NCBI GenBank assembly: GCA_019137255.1
Contig: WPDH01000237.1
Location: 62,001-126,000 of the forward strand
Length of the DNA: 64,000 nt
Direction of reading: 5' to 3'
Origin: Corinectria fuckeliana
Lineage: Eukaryota > Ascomycota > Sordariomycetes > Hypocreales > Nectriaceae
In this document: piece after piece, positions 10,755 through 20,816 of the stretch
How positions within the stretch are numbered: position 1 is the first letter of the stretch
Layout of the letters: every line of letters starts with the position of its first letter
Notes under the pieces: generated by a model
Databases searched by the model: none
What the model saw: the letters and a program-made list of their open reading frames with translations, nothing else
What the model was told of the DNA's origin: nothing
Translations under genes and position numbers: made by a program

Positions 10755-12395
10755 ATGTTGGGGGTCCTCGAGCCTCGTTCCTCGTCTGTGCAAAATGTCC
10801 CCGGAACCGTGGTTCTCGCAGACAGAGGGTCTGATACAGTTCACGACTCCCCCGCGATCAAGCACGGCACTGGAAGACGCAGCGACATCATCCTCACGCC
10901 CCAGCCATCCGACGATCCCAACGACCCTTTGAACTGGCCGTACTACAAGAAGGTCTTGGTCATTTCCATCCTCGTCTACGGGTCCTGTCTCTGCGCGGGC
11001 TGCACCGGGCCGCTGCTCAACGCCAGTCTGTTCATCCTGGCGCAAGACTTTAAGCGCCCCATCGGAGACATCACCGTTCTCTCCGGATATCAGCTCCTCG
11101 TTGCAGGCGCCTCAGGCCCATTCGTATCAGCCCTGTCGAGGAAATACGGAAAGCGGCCTGTCTTCTTCTTCTCCTCAGTGGCTTGCCTGGTTGGCACCAT
11201 CATCGGGTCCGTCAGCAACTCGTACGACACCCTCTTGGCAGCCCGAGTCGTGCAAGGCTTGTCTCTCGCCGCGTACGAATCGCTCGTCTTTACTGTCGTT
11301 GGTGACGTCTTCTTCGTCCATGAGCGTGGCCTCTGGACCTCGGTCATGTCTTTTACCTTGACGTGTGTCTCCAACTTGAGCTCCGTGGTGGCGGGCAAGA
11401 TCACATTCAGTCTGGGCTGGCACTACCTCTTCCATATCTTGAATGCCTGTGTTGGCTTTCAAATCATCCTCTTGTTTCTCTTCGTGCCCGAAACCGCTTA
11501 CATCCGCGACGAGGGCTTCAGCCAGGTGCACACAGACATCAGTGAGGGACTAGACGAAAAGCCCCGGGATGAAACAGAAGCCTCCAGGATTGAGCATGCC
11601 GAAACTGGGTCAAGAGCTCCGGTGCCAAAGAAGACATTCATGCAGCAGATGGCACTCTTCAACGGTTCCTACAGCGATGAAAACTTTCTACAGCTTGTCA
11701 TCGCGCCTCTCGTCGCCTGTCTCAACCTGAGCGCGCTTTGGACGGTCGTCATCACCGGAACTGTCACGTCCTTCTACGTCGCAGCAGCCTACGTGATCGC
11801 CCAGCTCTTTTCCCCGCCGCCCTACCTCTTGTCGGCCGCTGAGGTTGGATACATGTCCGTGGGTCCCTTCGTTGGCGGTGCCCTGGGCTGTGTCGCTGTG
11901 GGCATCATCATGGATCCCCTGACGATCTGGATGACCAAGAAGAACAAGGGTGTCTACGAGCCGGAGTTCCGCCTTGTTCTTTGCGTGGTGGGCATGCTCT
12001 GCGGAGTCGGCCTGTTTGGTTTTGGAGCTATTTCCGAACACCAGGGCAACATCTATGCCATCGATTTCATGTGGGGATTGACTCTCTTTGGCATTGCCTT
12101 TATCATCGGGCCCTGCTCAACCTACGCCATCGACGCTTATCGTGGAATGAGCAACGAAATCTTCATTGCCAACGTCATGTTTAAGAATTTCTTGTTTTAT
12201 GGGTACAGCTACTTTGTGAATGATTGGACGGCATCCGCAGGACCGACTGCGCCCTTCTTCACGTTTGGTGGAATCAGCTTCGGACTTGTTGCATCGACTG
12301 CCATTGTCTACGTCTTTGGGAAGAGGTACAGGAGCTTCTGGCACTCTCACAACATTATGGAGAAGCTCCATATCAAGACGCACCCGGAGATGTGA
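10755..12395 (+). CDS. MFS transporter, DHA1-like drug/metabolite family
   Basis: This intronless 546-residue protein starts at the ATG at 10755 (CACCATG). The longer frame from 10548 would add 69 residues without family character. The N-terminal tail ends in DDPNDPLNWPYYKK, the typical lead-in of fungal DHA1-like transporters (Tpo/Flr type), and is followed by 12 predicted TM segments. The central loop (about residues 250-300) is charged. SRKYGKRPVF in loop 2-3 matches the MFS motif (G-x-x-x-D/R-x-x-G-R/K). It is the only transporter in the regulon, so uptake of the aromatic substrate or efflux of a toxic intermediate is likely. The direction cannot be told from sequence. Its promoter is shared with the carboxylesterase. 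Confidence 0.88.
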   Translation: MLGVLEPRSSSVQNVPGTVVLADRGSDTVHDSPAIKHGTGRRSDIILTPQPSDDPNDPLNWPYYKKVLVISILVYGSCLCAGCTGPLLNASLFILAQDFKRPIGDITVLSGYQLLVAGASGPFVSALSRKYGKRPVFFFSSVACLVGTIIGSVSNSYDTLLAARVVQGLSLAAYESLVFTVVGDVFFVHERGLWTSVMSFTLTCVSNLSSVVAGKITFSLGWHYLFHILNACVGFQIILLFLFVPETAYIRDEGFSQVHTDISEGLDEKPRDETEASRIEHAETGSRAPVPKKTFMQQMALFNGSYSDENFLQLVIAPLVACLNLSALWTVVITGTVTSFYVAAAYVIAQLFSPPPYLLSAAEVGYMSVGPFVGGALGCVAVGIIMDPLTIWMTKKNKGVYEPEFRLVLCVVGMLCGVGLFGFGAISEHQGNIYAIDFMWGLTLFGIAFIIGPCSTYAIDAYRGMSNEIFIANVMFKNFLFYGYSYFVNDWTASAGPTAPFFTFGGISFGLVASTAIVYVFGKRYRSFWHSHNIMEKLHIKTHPEM

Positions 12396-12681
12396 AGGGT
12401 GTTTAGTATACACAAACAGATTATAGGCTTAGCTCGAGATAATAAAATGAAGACGCAAAGTATACGTGTCATTTTCAAAGCAGTGATCTGGTTCTAGCTG
12501 TTGAATTAACTTGTGAGTGGAAAATGATCTTAACAAAAGGAGTGGCAGTACAAAGACTGAGGTTGATTGATGTATGTACATACTACGGCTAATCTGGGAT
12601 CGACTTGACTGTATGATATAAACGAGCGAAATTGTTTTTGTCATAATATTTATCCTAAATTCATTATCCCATACGTCATCC

Positions 12682-14217
12682 CTAGTTGCTTTTCCTAAGC
12701 CCTGCGTCCAGGAGAATCTGATCAACCTCGACTTTGTGGTTGGAAAAGTTATCCACCAAGTCGTCCCACATCTTGGGGTCGTGTTCATGCTTCTCCTTGC
12801 TGTTCCACGCCCAATCAGTAATTGTGAAAGCACGGCTGCTCTCAAACATGAAGGCGATGGACCCGAGCGAGATTTGCATTACGGGCGGGTCGCCCTTGGA
12901 AGCAGCGAAGAACTCTTCGTAGGCTACCCCATGAGGAACGAACCCGCACTCGAATGAAACACTTCCGGGCTGGAACTCGTCAGACCGCCCCCCGTATTCT
13001 CCGTAGATCAGGCCCATGAGCTCCGAGGCGCAGTTCCTGTGGTAGTACGGAGGCCGATATGTGTGAGACGCAACATCCCACCGAGGAGAGAAGATGAGAA
13101 AGTCGGCCAGCGGCGCAGCAGGGTCCCGGGACTTGGCTGTCAGCACACAGAAAATCGACGGGTCGATGTGGTCGACCGAGATGGAGCCCACGTTTACAAA
13201 CTTGGTGAGGTCGTATTTATACGGCACATAGTTGCCGTGCCAGGCGACGACGTCGAAGGGGCAATGGTTCTGCTTGCTCTTGAAGAACTTGCCGCCAAGC
13301 TTGTAGACGATGTTCCACGGGTCGTCCTTGGTGACCTCGTACGCCGCAACAGGGTGCAGGAAGTCCCGGGCGTTGGCGAGGCCGTTTGCGCCCAGCGGAC
13401 CGAGCTCGGGGAGCTCCCAGTTGGACCCCCAGATCTCCAGGATGTAGCCGCGCGTAGGGCCTTCGACCTTGACGCTGAAGCGCTGGCCGCGCTGGATGAC
13501 GCAGATCTCGCCCGGCTGCACGTACAGGAAGCCGAACTCGGTCTGGATGTCGAGGGCGCCCTGCTGCGGCACGATCAGGAAGTCGCCGTCCGAGTTGACA
13601 AAGGCCCTCTTGGTCATGCTCTTGTTGCAGAGGAAGAGATGGGTGGCGAGCCCCTCGCGGAGAGTAGGGTCACCGGAGCCCGCCACCGTCTTGAGGCCGT
13701 CGACAAAGTCCACGTCTTGGCCCTCGGGGATGGGGTGCGGCTTCCAGGCCAGCTGCGTGGGGGAAATGTGCACGCGCGGGTTGATGGGAATGAACGTCGA
13801 CTCGGTGTCTTTGTTGTCGGGGAGCTCAGTCTAAGTACCTCACAGTCAGCTCCAAGCTTCGCCTCAGCCAGCACAAATCATGGTGTCGTGTGGGTTTGTT
13901 CTTACAAATCCTTGATGGGCCACTGCCGGCCGAGACCGATACAGCCACGCCTTCTTGTTGACGTGCCTCGGAGCCACAAAGGCCGAGGCCGTCATCTGCT
14001 CGGCGTAGAGCCCGAAGCGGATGGACCTCGGGCTGTTCTGGCCCTTGGGGATGGTGCCAGGAACGGCCTCGGACTCGAAGTGGTTGTTGAAGCCTGGCTG
14101 GTACTTGTACGGGTCGTTTGGCCGGGTTTCGAAGGACGGGATGGTGCCGCTCTTCTGCGTTGCGGCCCAGTGGAAGGCGGTTTGGAAATCCTTCGGGGTC
14201 GGGCTTTGGGCGGCCAT
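12682..14217 (-). CDS. Homogentisate 1,2-dioxygenase family ring-cleavage enzyme (divergent paralog)
   Basis: Two exons, 14217-13906 and 13830-12682, give 486 residues. The intron joins HQGF to TELPDNKD. Homology runs the full length of the HGD family: PGFNNHFESEAVPG near the N-terminus, DVVAWHGNYVPYKYDL, DHIDPSIFCVLTAKS, and the metal site RPPYYHRNCASELMG plus VPHG. The iron ligands of the human enzyme (His335, Glu341, His371, numbering from memory) all have counterparts. The human GSLHSTMTPHGPD segment reads VSFECGFVPHGVA here, so the active-site His365 aligns with Glu. This suggests a ring substituent other than the acetate of homogentisate. No fumarylacetoacetase or maleylacetoacetate isomerase lies nearby. 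It is divergent from an MBL-fold gene, with tandem GTGGGG sites between them. The alternative is ordinary homogentisate dioxygenase. Confidence 0.9.
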
Positions 14218-14327
14218 GGTTTCTGGTTTGCTGTGCCTTTCTCTTTGCAGTGCTTTTGTTATCGTCTTGATCATCTACACTTGGTGGAAGGCTTCCTTTA
14301 AAGGCAATGGCGTAGTGGAATTGCGTA

Positions 14328-14339
14328 GTGGGGGTGGGG
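14328..14339. promoter_or_regulatory. Tandem GTGGGGGTGGGG sites
   Basis: Two GTGGGG hexamers abut (14328-14333 and 14334-14339) in the divergent promoter between the dioxygenase and the MBL-fold gene. A near-match, TCCCACAT, follows at 14342-14349. Confidence 0.6.
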
Positions 14340-14615
14340 TAGTCCCACATCGAGTCACCTTGGAGGATGCCAAGATGTCATTGCCATTCTGGGGTAATGA
14401 ATACATACAGATAGACAGACAGACAAGCTCAGATGCGAGGCCGTGGCATGTTTGCTTACATGGACAGAAGCTTCAACGGGTGTTGCGTTGCAGGCACACC
14501 GCTGTCTTCTTTTTAAGCCTATGCATGTGTCAGTGCAACCAACCTTGACACAGGATCACATCACGGTGCTCATGACTCCCTCGTCTTGTTCTGGATCTAT
14601 TCTTCAAGCTTCGAC

Positions 14616-15572
14616 ATGACGAGCCAGAACCCCCTACGCTTCGAAAACAGGACCAACACGTCCACATCATCGCCTAGTGCGAATGATCAGAAGTTTGTGA
14701 CGATATCACCCATCGCCGGCGGCAGCATCACATTGCCCGAGCGATATTTCGTTGACCCGGCTGATCCAAGCGCCCGTCAGACAGTCCCGTCCCTGGCCTT
14801 TCTCATCACCCACCCCAACTGCAAAGGGAAACGCCTTCGATTTCTGTTTGATCTTGGATTGCGGTCTTCCATCACTGCTTACACCGAGGCTCAGCAACGC
14901 CACTTGTCCAATAGAGTACCGTATGTCCTTGGTCCCGGTGTTGCAGAAACCCTCCAGGCGGGAGGCACCGACCCGTCCAGTATCGACTTGGTCGTCTTGA
15001 GCCATGTCCATTACGACCACCACGGGGACCCGGAGCACTTCCCACAAGCACGCTTCGTTGTCGGCCCGGGGACCAAGGATTTACTCGAGCATGGCCTCAC
15101 GACGACGGCGAGCCACCAAAACTTTACCCCGGGTCTCCTCCCACCCGACCGCACTGTCGAGCTTCCAGGCATCGGAGAATCCGGATACGAAGGCACGTAC
15201 AGCTGGAAGCCACTGGGAAGCCTCCTCGCCATCGACCTGCTCGACGACGGATCTGTCTATGTGCTGAATTCTCCCGGGCACCTTCCAGGCCACATCAACC
15301 TGCTCTGTCGGACAGGCCCTGCGAAGTGGGTGTGTCTGTGTGGCGACTCCTATCACGACCACCGCTTGCTCACTGGGGAGAGAGACATCGCAACATGGGA
15401 AGATACCAACGGCGTGGGGTGCTGTATCCACGCCGAACCGACTGTCGCGAGGGAGTTTCTCCGTGACTTGCGAGACATTGCTGCTAGACTCGGAAACGTC
15501 GAGTTCGTTGGTGCTCATGACGCTCGGTGGTATCGAGAGAACCAGCATCGCATGTTTCCAAGAACCGTGTAG
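14616..15572 (+). CDS. MBL-fold metallo-hydrolase, lactonase-like (1)
   Basis: This intronless protein has 318 residues. An upstream in-frame ATG at 14586 would add ten residues. The di-zinc motif HxHxDH is present as SHVHYDHHGD, followed by the downstream metal ligands NSPGHLPGH, GDSYHD (Asp) and GAHDARWY (His). The pattern is that of N-acyl-homoserine-lactonase-like and related fungal lactonases/lactamases. Fusarium MBL1, which opens benzoxazolinone, belongs to this broad group. Within the cluster it probably opens a lactone (or lactam) formed before or after ring cleavage. It is cytosolic, with no signal peptide. It is divergent from the ring-cleavage dioxygenase and shares its promoter. 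A second MBL-fold gene lies at 38.0-39.1 kb with different sequence around the metal site, so the two may act at different steps. Confidence 0.85.
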   Translation: MTSQNPLRFENRTNTSTSSPSANDQKFVTISPIAGGSITLPERYFVDPADPSARQTVPSLAFLITHPNCKGKRLRFLFDLGLRSSITAYTEAQQRHLSNRVPYVLGPGVAETLQAGGTDPSSIDLVVLSHVHYDHHGDPEHFPQARFVVGPGTKDLLEHGLTTTASHQNFTPGLLPPDRTVELPGIGESGYEGTYSWKPLGSLLAIDLLDDGSVYVLNSPGHLPGHINLLCRTGPAKWVCLCGDSYHDHRLLTGERDIATWEDTNGVGCCIHAEPTVAREFLRDLRDIAARLGNVEFVGAHDARWYRENQHRMFPRTV

Positions 15573-15651
15573 ATTAGTAGTGGACAGCAATTGTGTCTTG
15601 AGCCATTGTATTGCTATTTTGGTGGTGTAGTCTCTCGGCTTCTCTGGTCTT

Positions 15652-15680
15652 CATGTGGGGACAGAATCAAACCCCACATG
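15652..15680. promoter_or_regulatory. Perfect inverted repeat CATGTGGGG-N11-CCCCACATG
   Basis: Arms 15652-15660 and 15672-15680 are perfect 9-bp reverse complements separated by 11 bp, about 125 bp upstream of the beta-hydroxyacid dehydrogenase start at 15803. This is the fullest version of the cluster motif. Confidence 0.7.
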
Positions 15681-15802
15681 GACATTAAGTGTCTTGAAGG
15701 GGAAACCAAGGTTCCTTATCAATGCCAGAAAGAATACCAGAATTGACTCCTCGTATCATAGTACCTGATCTTCATTCTTCACTACTGCGCGTATTGTTTA
15801 CG

Positions 15803-16846
15803 ATGGATTTCCATCCTAATGCAGTTGGCTTTATCGGCCTTGGGACCATGGGCTTACCCATGGCCATCAACCTCGTCAATAAATTGCCGCAAGACATTAA
15901 ACTGTACGCCCACGACATCTCAAAGGATGCTCTGAAAGAACTAAAAGACACCGTATCGGGTGGGAGAGTGGTGTCTTGTAATAGTGCATTCGAAGTCATA
16001 AATTCTGTTGTATGTATTAAGACCCCCCCCTNNCCCCCCCCCCCCCCCCCCCGTCGAATATGTGTGTTGACCTCTCTCCTCGCTTAGGACCTTCTCATCA
16101 CAATTGTGCCCGAGGGCGCCCATGTTCGCAAGGTATTCCTCGACGACAACAACGGCGTCATTGCTGGAAAGCTCAGGGATAAGATCCTGATCGATTGCTC
16201 CACGATCGATACTGAGACGTCGAATCTCGTAGCAGGTGAAATCCAACGCCGGGACCAGACTGTTTCCTTCTACGACGCCCCGGTGTCTGGCGGGAGCCTT
16301 GGAGCCAAAGCCGGCACACTCACATTCATGGTCGGCAGCTCGGCGACGGACCCCCACTGGGAGTCGATTCAACACGTATTGGGCATGATGGGCACCTCGA
16401 TCTTCCCCTGCGGCGCCCCGACAATGGGCCTGGTCGCAAAGCTCTCCAACAACTACTGCTCCGCCCTGATCGCCCTGGCGACGGCCGAGGCGATGAACAT
16501 CGGCATGAAGTCGGGCATGGATCCCCGAGTCATGGCCAACATCTTCGCCGCGTCCACGGCCCAGTCGACAATCTGCGACAAGTGGTGTCCGGTTCCGGGC
16601 GTGGTGCCCACCGCGCCATCCAGCCAGGGATACAAAGGAGGGTTCAAGGTGCAGCTGATGAAGAAGGACCTAGATCTGGCTGTCGAGGCGGGGAAAATGG
16701 TGGGTGCGGAAATGGCCCTGGGGGTGGCCGGCCAGCATGTGTACACCGGCGCTTCCAACGATGCCGAGTGTAGAGACCTGGACTCGAGAGTGGTCTTCAG
16801 GTACTTGGGAGGTAACGAGGACTGGGCTAGTTCCTTTCCCGAGTAG
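15803..16846 (+). CDS. 3-hydroxyisobutyrate dehydrogenase-like NAD(P)-dependent oxidoreductase (1)
   Basis: Two exons (15803-16009, 16088-16846) give 321 residues. The intron contains a poly-C run with two undetermined bases. The N-terminal Rossmann motif is GFIGLGTMGLPMA, the substrate-binding motif is DAPVSGGSLGA, and the catalytic Lys lies in AKLSNNYCSAL (K-x-x-x-N). These define the beta-hydroxyacid dehydrogenase superfamily. The family oxidises 3-hydroxy acids (hydroxyisobutyrate, tartronate semialdehyde reduction, threonate) with NAD(P). In the cluster it could oxidise or reduce an aliphatic hydroxy or oxo acid from ring cleavage. It is paired with a second paralog at 23.6-24.7 kb. The start at 15803 was preferred to 15722 because the latter adds 27 residues before the Rossmann fold. 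Confidence 0.85.
16022..16052. other. Poly-C tract with two unresolved bases (N) in an intron
   Basis: A run of C from 16023 to 16052 is interrupted by T at 16031 and NN at 16032-16033. It lies inside the dehydrogenase intron (16010-16087), so the coding sequence is not affected. Its length is probably uncertain in the assembly. Confidence 0.9.
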
Positions 16847-16914
16847 GTATCCATCATGTACTTTGATATTCACACTAGTCTGGCCGTCATGGGTTCTTTG
16901 ATATCGAGGGGTAG

Positions 16915-16936
16915 CCCCACGCAGAACGCCGTGGGG
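16915..16936. promoter_or_regulatory. Inverted pair CCCCAC-N10-GTGGGG
   Basis: CCCCAC lies at 16915-16920 and GTGGGG at 16931-16936, about 120-140 bp upstream of the P450 start at 17057. Confidence 0.6.
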
Positions 16937-17056
16937 TTAATTTACTCCTCCGTCAAGCTACTCTTCAGTCTAGTGCTTATGATCCTTCTATATCTAGTCT
17001 ATATGTACATAGGATTAACTCAGTGCTACCCCCTTCATCTGCAAGCAGTCACGAAG

Positions 17057-18916
17057 ATGGCCTACCTCACACTGAACGAGCTCACGCTGCCCAAGTCGAT
17101 GAACATGGCTTGGCTTCCTCCTTCTGCTTCGATTCACTTCCAGAACATCAGCCGTCACGCACTCGGCATTGCTCTTATCCCGGTTCTAGGGCTTGTCGCT
17201 CTCTATCTGTACCTCGTCCCAAATCAGCTAACAGTAAGTATCCCCACACTGGGACGAAGGCCATCGTAACCGTCTACGAAAACTGACCCCCTGGCCCTTT
17301 AGGATCCACGACGGAAAAAGCTACCTCCAGGTCCTCGAGGCTGGCCCTTGGTCGGCAACCTATACGATCTCGCCGACTCCGAGGCAGTTCGAGTCAAAGT
17401 ACGAGAGTGGCACCGACAATACGGCGATGTCTTCTACACTAAAATCGGCGGCACTGACTACGTCTGGCTTTCGTCCCCCAAGGCCGTCAAGGACCTGATG
17501 GACAAGAAGTCGGCCATCTACTCCTCCCGACCTCACCTGCCCCTCGCCCAAGACGTTGCAAGCGGACAGTCACGCCAACTGTTCATGGCTTACGGGCCGG
17601 AGTGGAGAAGCCTTCGCAAGCACAGCCACGCGCTTCTGAACCAGAACGCTTCAAAGCGGTATCAGCCAGTGCAGAATTTCGAGTCCAAGGTAGCCCTGCA
17701 GGATCTGTTGGAGCACCCCGACCAGTTCTACACCATCATGCGCCGCTACTCAGCCTCGGTGATTATGCTCGTGGCCTACGGATACCGCATCCCCTCCTTC
17801 GAAGATCCGCTCATCACCAAGATCTACAGCGTCCTCGAGAACCTCTCCGTCATGATGGCCCCCGGTGCGTTTGCGGTGGAAAGCTTTCCTGCCCTGGCCG
17901 CTTTGCCGGGATGGCTATTTGGCAACTGGCGGGCCTGGGGAGAAAAGGTGTTTGCCCACGATAGCAGGGTTTACCTTGAGCTTTGGGAGGCGCTGAAGAA
18001 GAGCACCGACAACGGGACTGCTAGAGACTGCTTCTGCAAAGACTTCTATCTGGCCGACCCCAAGAAAAATGGAATCAACGACTTGCTCGCCGCGTACACG
18101 TGCGGCGGGCTGATCGAGGCGGGCTCAGAGACAACCGCCACGACCCTCAACAACTGGATCCTGGCCATGACTCTCTACCCTGAGGAGATGAAGAAAGCGC
18201 AGGAGGAGATTGACAGAGTAGTTGGAAGTAGCCGGCTCCCGGAGTGGGAAGACGAGAAAGATCTTCCGTTCGTTCGAGGAATGATCAAAGAAACTTTGCG
18301 GTGGCGGCCGGTCAACAAGTTTGGCATGTACCACGCTTCATCGGAGGATAGCTGGTACGGGGACTATTTCATCCCCAAGGACTCGGTGGTTGTTTTGAAC
18401 TGGTGGCAAGTTTCTACCGACTCTTAAGCTTGCTTCGTACTAATGATCATGATTTCCAGGGCTATCCATCGCGACCCAAGCCGATATCCCGAACCAGATG
18501 AGTTCAGGCCGTCTCGATACCTCAGCAAGCCACTCTCGGCTGCTGAATACATCAACATCAACGACCCAGAGGAGAGAGACCACTTCACCTACGGTGCAGG
18601 GCGGTGAGTCCGGCTCTTCATTTATCCCCTGCCTTTAGTCTGCTGACACTTGTACAGACGCGTTTGCCCTGGCGTTCACTTGGCGGAAAAGTCGCTGTTC
18701 ATCGTCATCGCCCGGATGCTGTGGGGGTTCAACATTTCCAAGAAAAAGGCCCCAGCCGGTTCGATGATTGAGCCGTCCACCGCGATGCTGCCAGGGTTCC
18801 TCAGTGTGCCTGAGCCCTTCGATTGTGACATTACCTGCCGCTCATCGGCGCACCTGGAGGTTATGCGTTCGGTGCTGAGTGATTTGGAGTCGGAGGAGCT
18901 GAACTTTCGAAACTGA
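17057..18916 (+). CDS. Cytochrome P450 (1), O-methylsterigmatocystin-oxidoreductase-like
   Basis: Exons 17057-17233, 17303-18402, 18460-18603 and 18658-18916 give 559 residues. There is an N-terminal anchor (HALGIALIPVLGLVALYLYL) and the proline-rich hinge LPPGPRGWPLVGN. The I-helix is EAGSETTATT, the K-helix ExxR is KETLRW, and the heme-binding loop is YGAGRRVCPGVH with the Cys ligand. The third intron uses the donor GTGGCA, which is needed to give NWAIHRDP. It is an ER-membrane monooxygenase fed by the P450 reductase next door, and would hydroxylate or O-dealkylate the aromatic substrate. It resembles the P450s at 35.8 and 56.0 kb more than the pisatin-demethylase-like one at 24.9 kb. The substrate is unknown. 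Confidence 0.9.
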
Positions 18917-19332
18917 CCCATGTCGTTGGCTACGTGGGTCTATGTGCCTGCAGGGAAGGAGGCACATGTCTGACTAGAGATCTGAGCTTGGGACGAAGGC
19001 GGTTCTGCCAGGCCGGTCTGGTGCGCGGGGGGGGGGGCAAAGGGAACTGTAAATACCAAGCCTATTCTACGCTACGATGCATCTTTTTCATATCAAGTAC
19101 ACGAGCTTGAAGTTAAAACTCTGATGGTTGGTTTATTAGAAGCTATAGAGCATGACTCGAGTGATTGGGGTGGTAGACGAGACAACTTACTGCCACACTA
19201 CGATGAAGACGTCCAAGGAACTCTCATGCTCGTTGCTCATCGCCGTATATAGGGCCATGATCACTTCGAATCGCGGACCAGGTACCAGGTTCAATTAGAT
19301 GTTCCACTAGATACTCTCCGTAAATCCCCCAA
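18917..19332. other. Intergenic, tail to tail
   Basis: This 416-bp stretch lies between converging 3' ends and holds a G-run at 19028-19037. No cluster motif and no gene are seen. Confidence 0.4.
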
Positions 19333-19761
19333 CTACTTCTTCAGACTCCCCTCGCTCTTCATCTCATCCAAGACCTTGGACGCCACCCGGAAGCCCTCCA
19401 GTCCAACCGGCATCCCAGCGTATATGCTAGCCTGCAACAGCGTCTCCCTAATCTCAACCTCAGTGGCGCCATTGTTCACCGCCCCGCGGACATGCACAGC
19501 CAGCTCCTGCGACCGGTGCATGGCGCTGAGCATGGCGACGTTGATGAGGCTGCGATGCTTGCGCTCCAGCCCGGGGCGCGACCACACGAATCCCCAGCAG
19601 GCTTCGGTGACGAGCTCCTGCATAGGGCGAGCGAAGGACGAGGATCCATTCTCGAGCGACTTGTCGACGTAGGGCTTGCCTGCTACCTCGTACCGGATCT
19701 CGAGGCCCTTCTCGAATAGAATGCGGTGGGCTTCGGCGACTTGGTCGTCTGAGATGGGCAT
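19333..19761 (-). CDS. Carboxymuconolactone decarboxylase (CMD) family protein
   Basis: This single-exon protein has 142 residues, the length of bacterial PcaC. The core shows NVAMLSAMHRSQELAVHVRG, then NNGATEVEIRETLLQ and AGMPVGLEGFRVA, which is the PcaC pattern rather than that of the AhpD peroxidase branch (no CxxC pair). PcaC decarboxylates 4-carboxymuconolactone to 3-oxoadipate enol-lactone. Together with the enol-lactonase-like hydrolase at 29.9 kb this suggests lactone decarboxylation and opening steps. No carboxymuconate cycloisomerase is seen, so the actual lactone may be different. The long divergent region to the P450 reductase carries three cluster motifs. Confidence 0.85.
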   Translation of the reverse strand: MPISDDQVAEAHRILFEKGLEIRYEVAGKPYVDKSLENGSSSFARPMQELVTEACWGFVWSRPGLERKHRSLINVAMLSAMHRSQELAVHVRGAVNNGATEVEIRETLLQASIYAGMPVGLEGFRVASKVLDEMKSEGSLKK

Positions 19762-19951
19762 TGTGGCTACTGTGCTACTCCGTCAGCGTCTGTCGTGGAG
19801 ATGATTACACATGATGAAGACAAACCTGGTAGATGAGAAGGTTACCTTGACTGCAGCGTGTCGGTGATTTCAAACGAGGTTAGAAGTGCAAGAAACTATG
19901 AATACAATGGAATACGTCCAACCCACCCTCATAGTTATGCTGTCCGCATCT

Positions 19952-20699
19952 CCCCACATTGCGGATGGGTCTAGCACACCAACCACAAATTCCCCCACAT
20001 GTGAGCGACACCGAAGAAAGATGCATTCCCCAAGTGGGATGCAAGATTAGACGTGAGATTTGAGTGGCTTTCTCGATTCCATGGGAAGATTTAGCAGCAC
20101 TGCATCCTTGCTGGCAGGATACCTGTACAGCAACGTTGTGTCAACGTAACTCACCACAAAGCGAGAAAGAGCCAGCTGCGTTCGTATCGGGGTGTTTCTT
20201 AAGCTCAGCACCGAGAGTTCCGGAATAGAAAGTGTATGGGTTCTCGCTGTTAGACAACTACAGTGTTGCTTTTGACACGGGGCGAAGATGTACTAGACTA
20301 CGCTTGACGTGTTACCCTTGTAATTGCTGCTCCATCATCTTTCTTTGGTTTCGTCAACATCGCACGCTGCAACTTCGCTTCATAGCCTAAGGCTTGTTAG
20401 CGTTCATGGTTAGCGTTCATGATTAGGGCAGGAGAGCACAGAGTACGATGGCTAGATCCGCAATTATATTGAGCTGTTTCTCGAATGTGCTGGAAGTGTG
20501 AGCTCCAAGCATTTCTTACAACACCAGCCAGTTCTCTCCACAATTTAAAGCCCTCCACTTTCCCTTCACAGCCTTTTCCACGAGACCGTTCAGCAGACAA
20601 GATTGCGTCTACCCTGAGGTTGTATGTAGCTTTGGCCTCAATAAACATAAATGGCTACGTAGGTCTTACTTGCTGAGCACAGCCTCCAATTTACCCCAC
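19952..20699. promoter_or_regulatory. Three CCCCAC sites between CMD and P450 reductase
   Basis: CCCCACAT lies at 19952-19959 and 19993-20000, near the CMD gene. CCCCAC at 20694-20699 is about 120 bp before the reductase start. The rest of the 1-kb divergent region (19762-20816) shows no gene. Confidence 0.6.
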
Positions 20700-20816
20700 G
20701 CCATTATTTCCCAAGCAGGCTTTCCTGACGGTCGTGGAAGATCTGTTCAAGTCGGCCATTTCTTTTATTCGTTTTTATTTGAATCAAGCCACCTTTCCTA
20801 ACCTAACACTGTGCCA

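Noticed and set aside
13039..14301. A 420-codon open frame on the plus strand antisense to the dioxygenase gene
   Set aside because: It mirrors the well-supported HGD-family coding exons on the minus strand. It is V/G/R-rich with no domain and spans the HGD intron.
14401..14430. Short ATACATACAGATAGACAGACAGACA microsatellite-like stretch
   Set aside because: Too short to be more than simple sequence in the divergent promoter.
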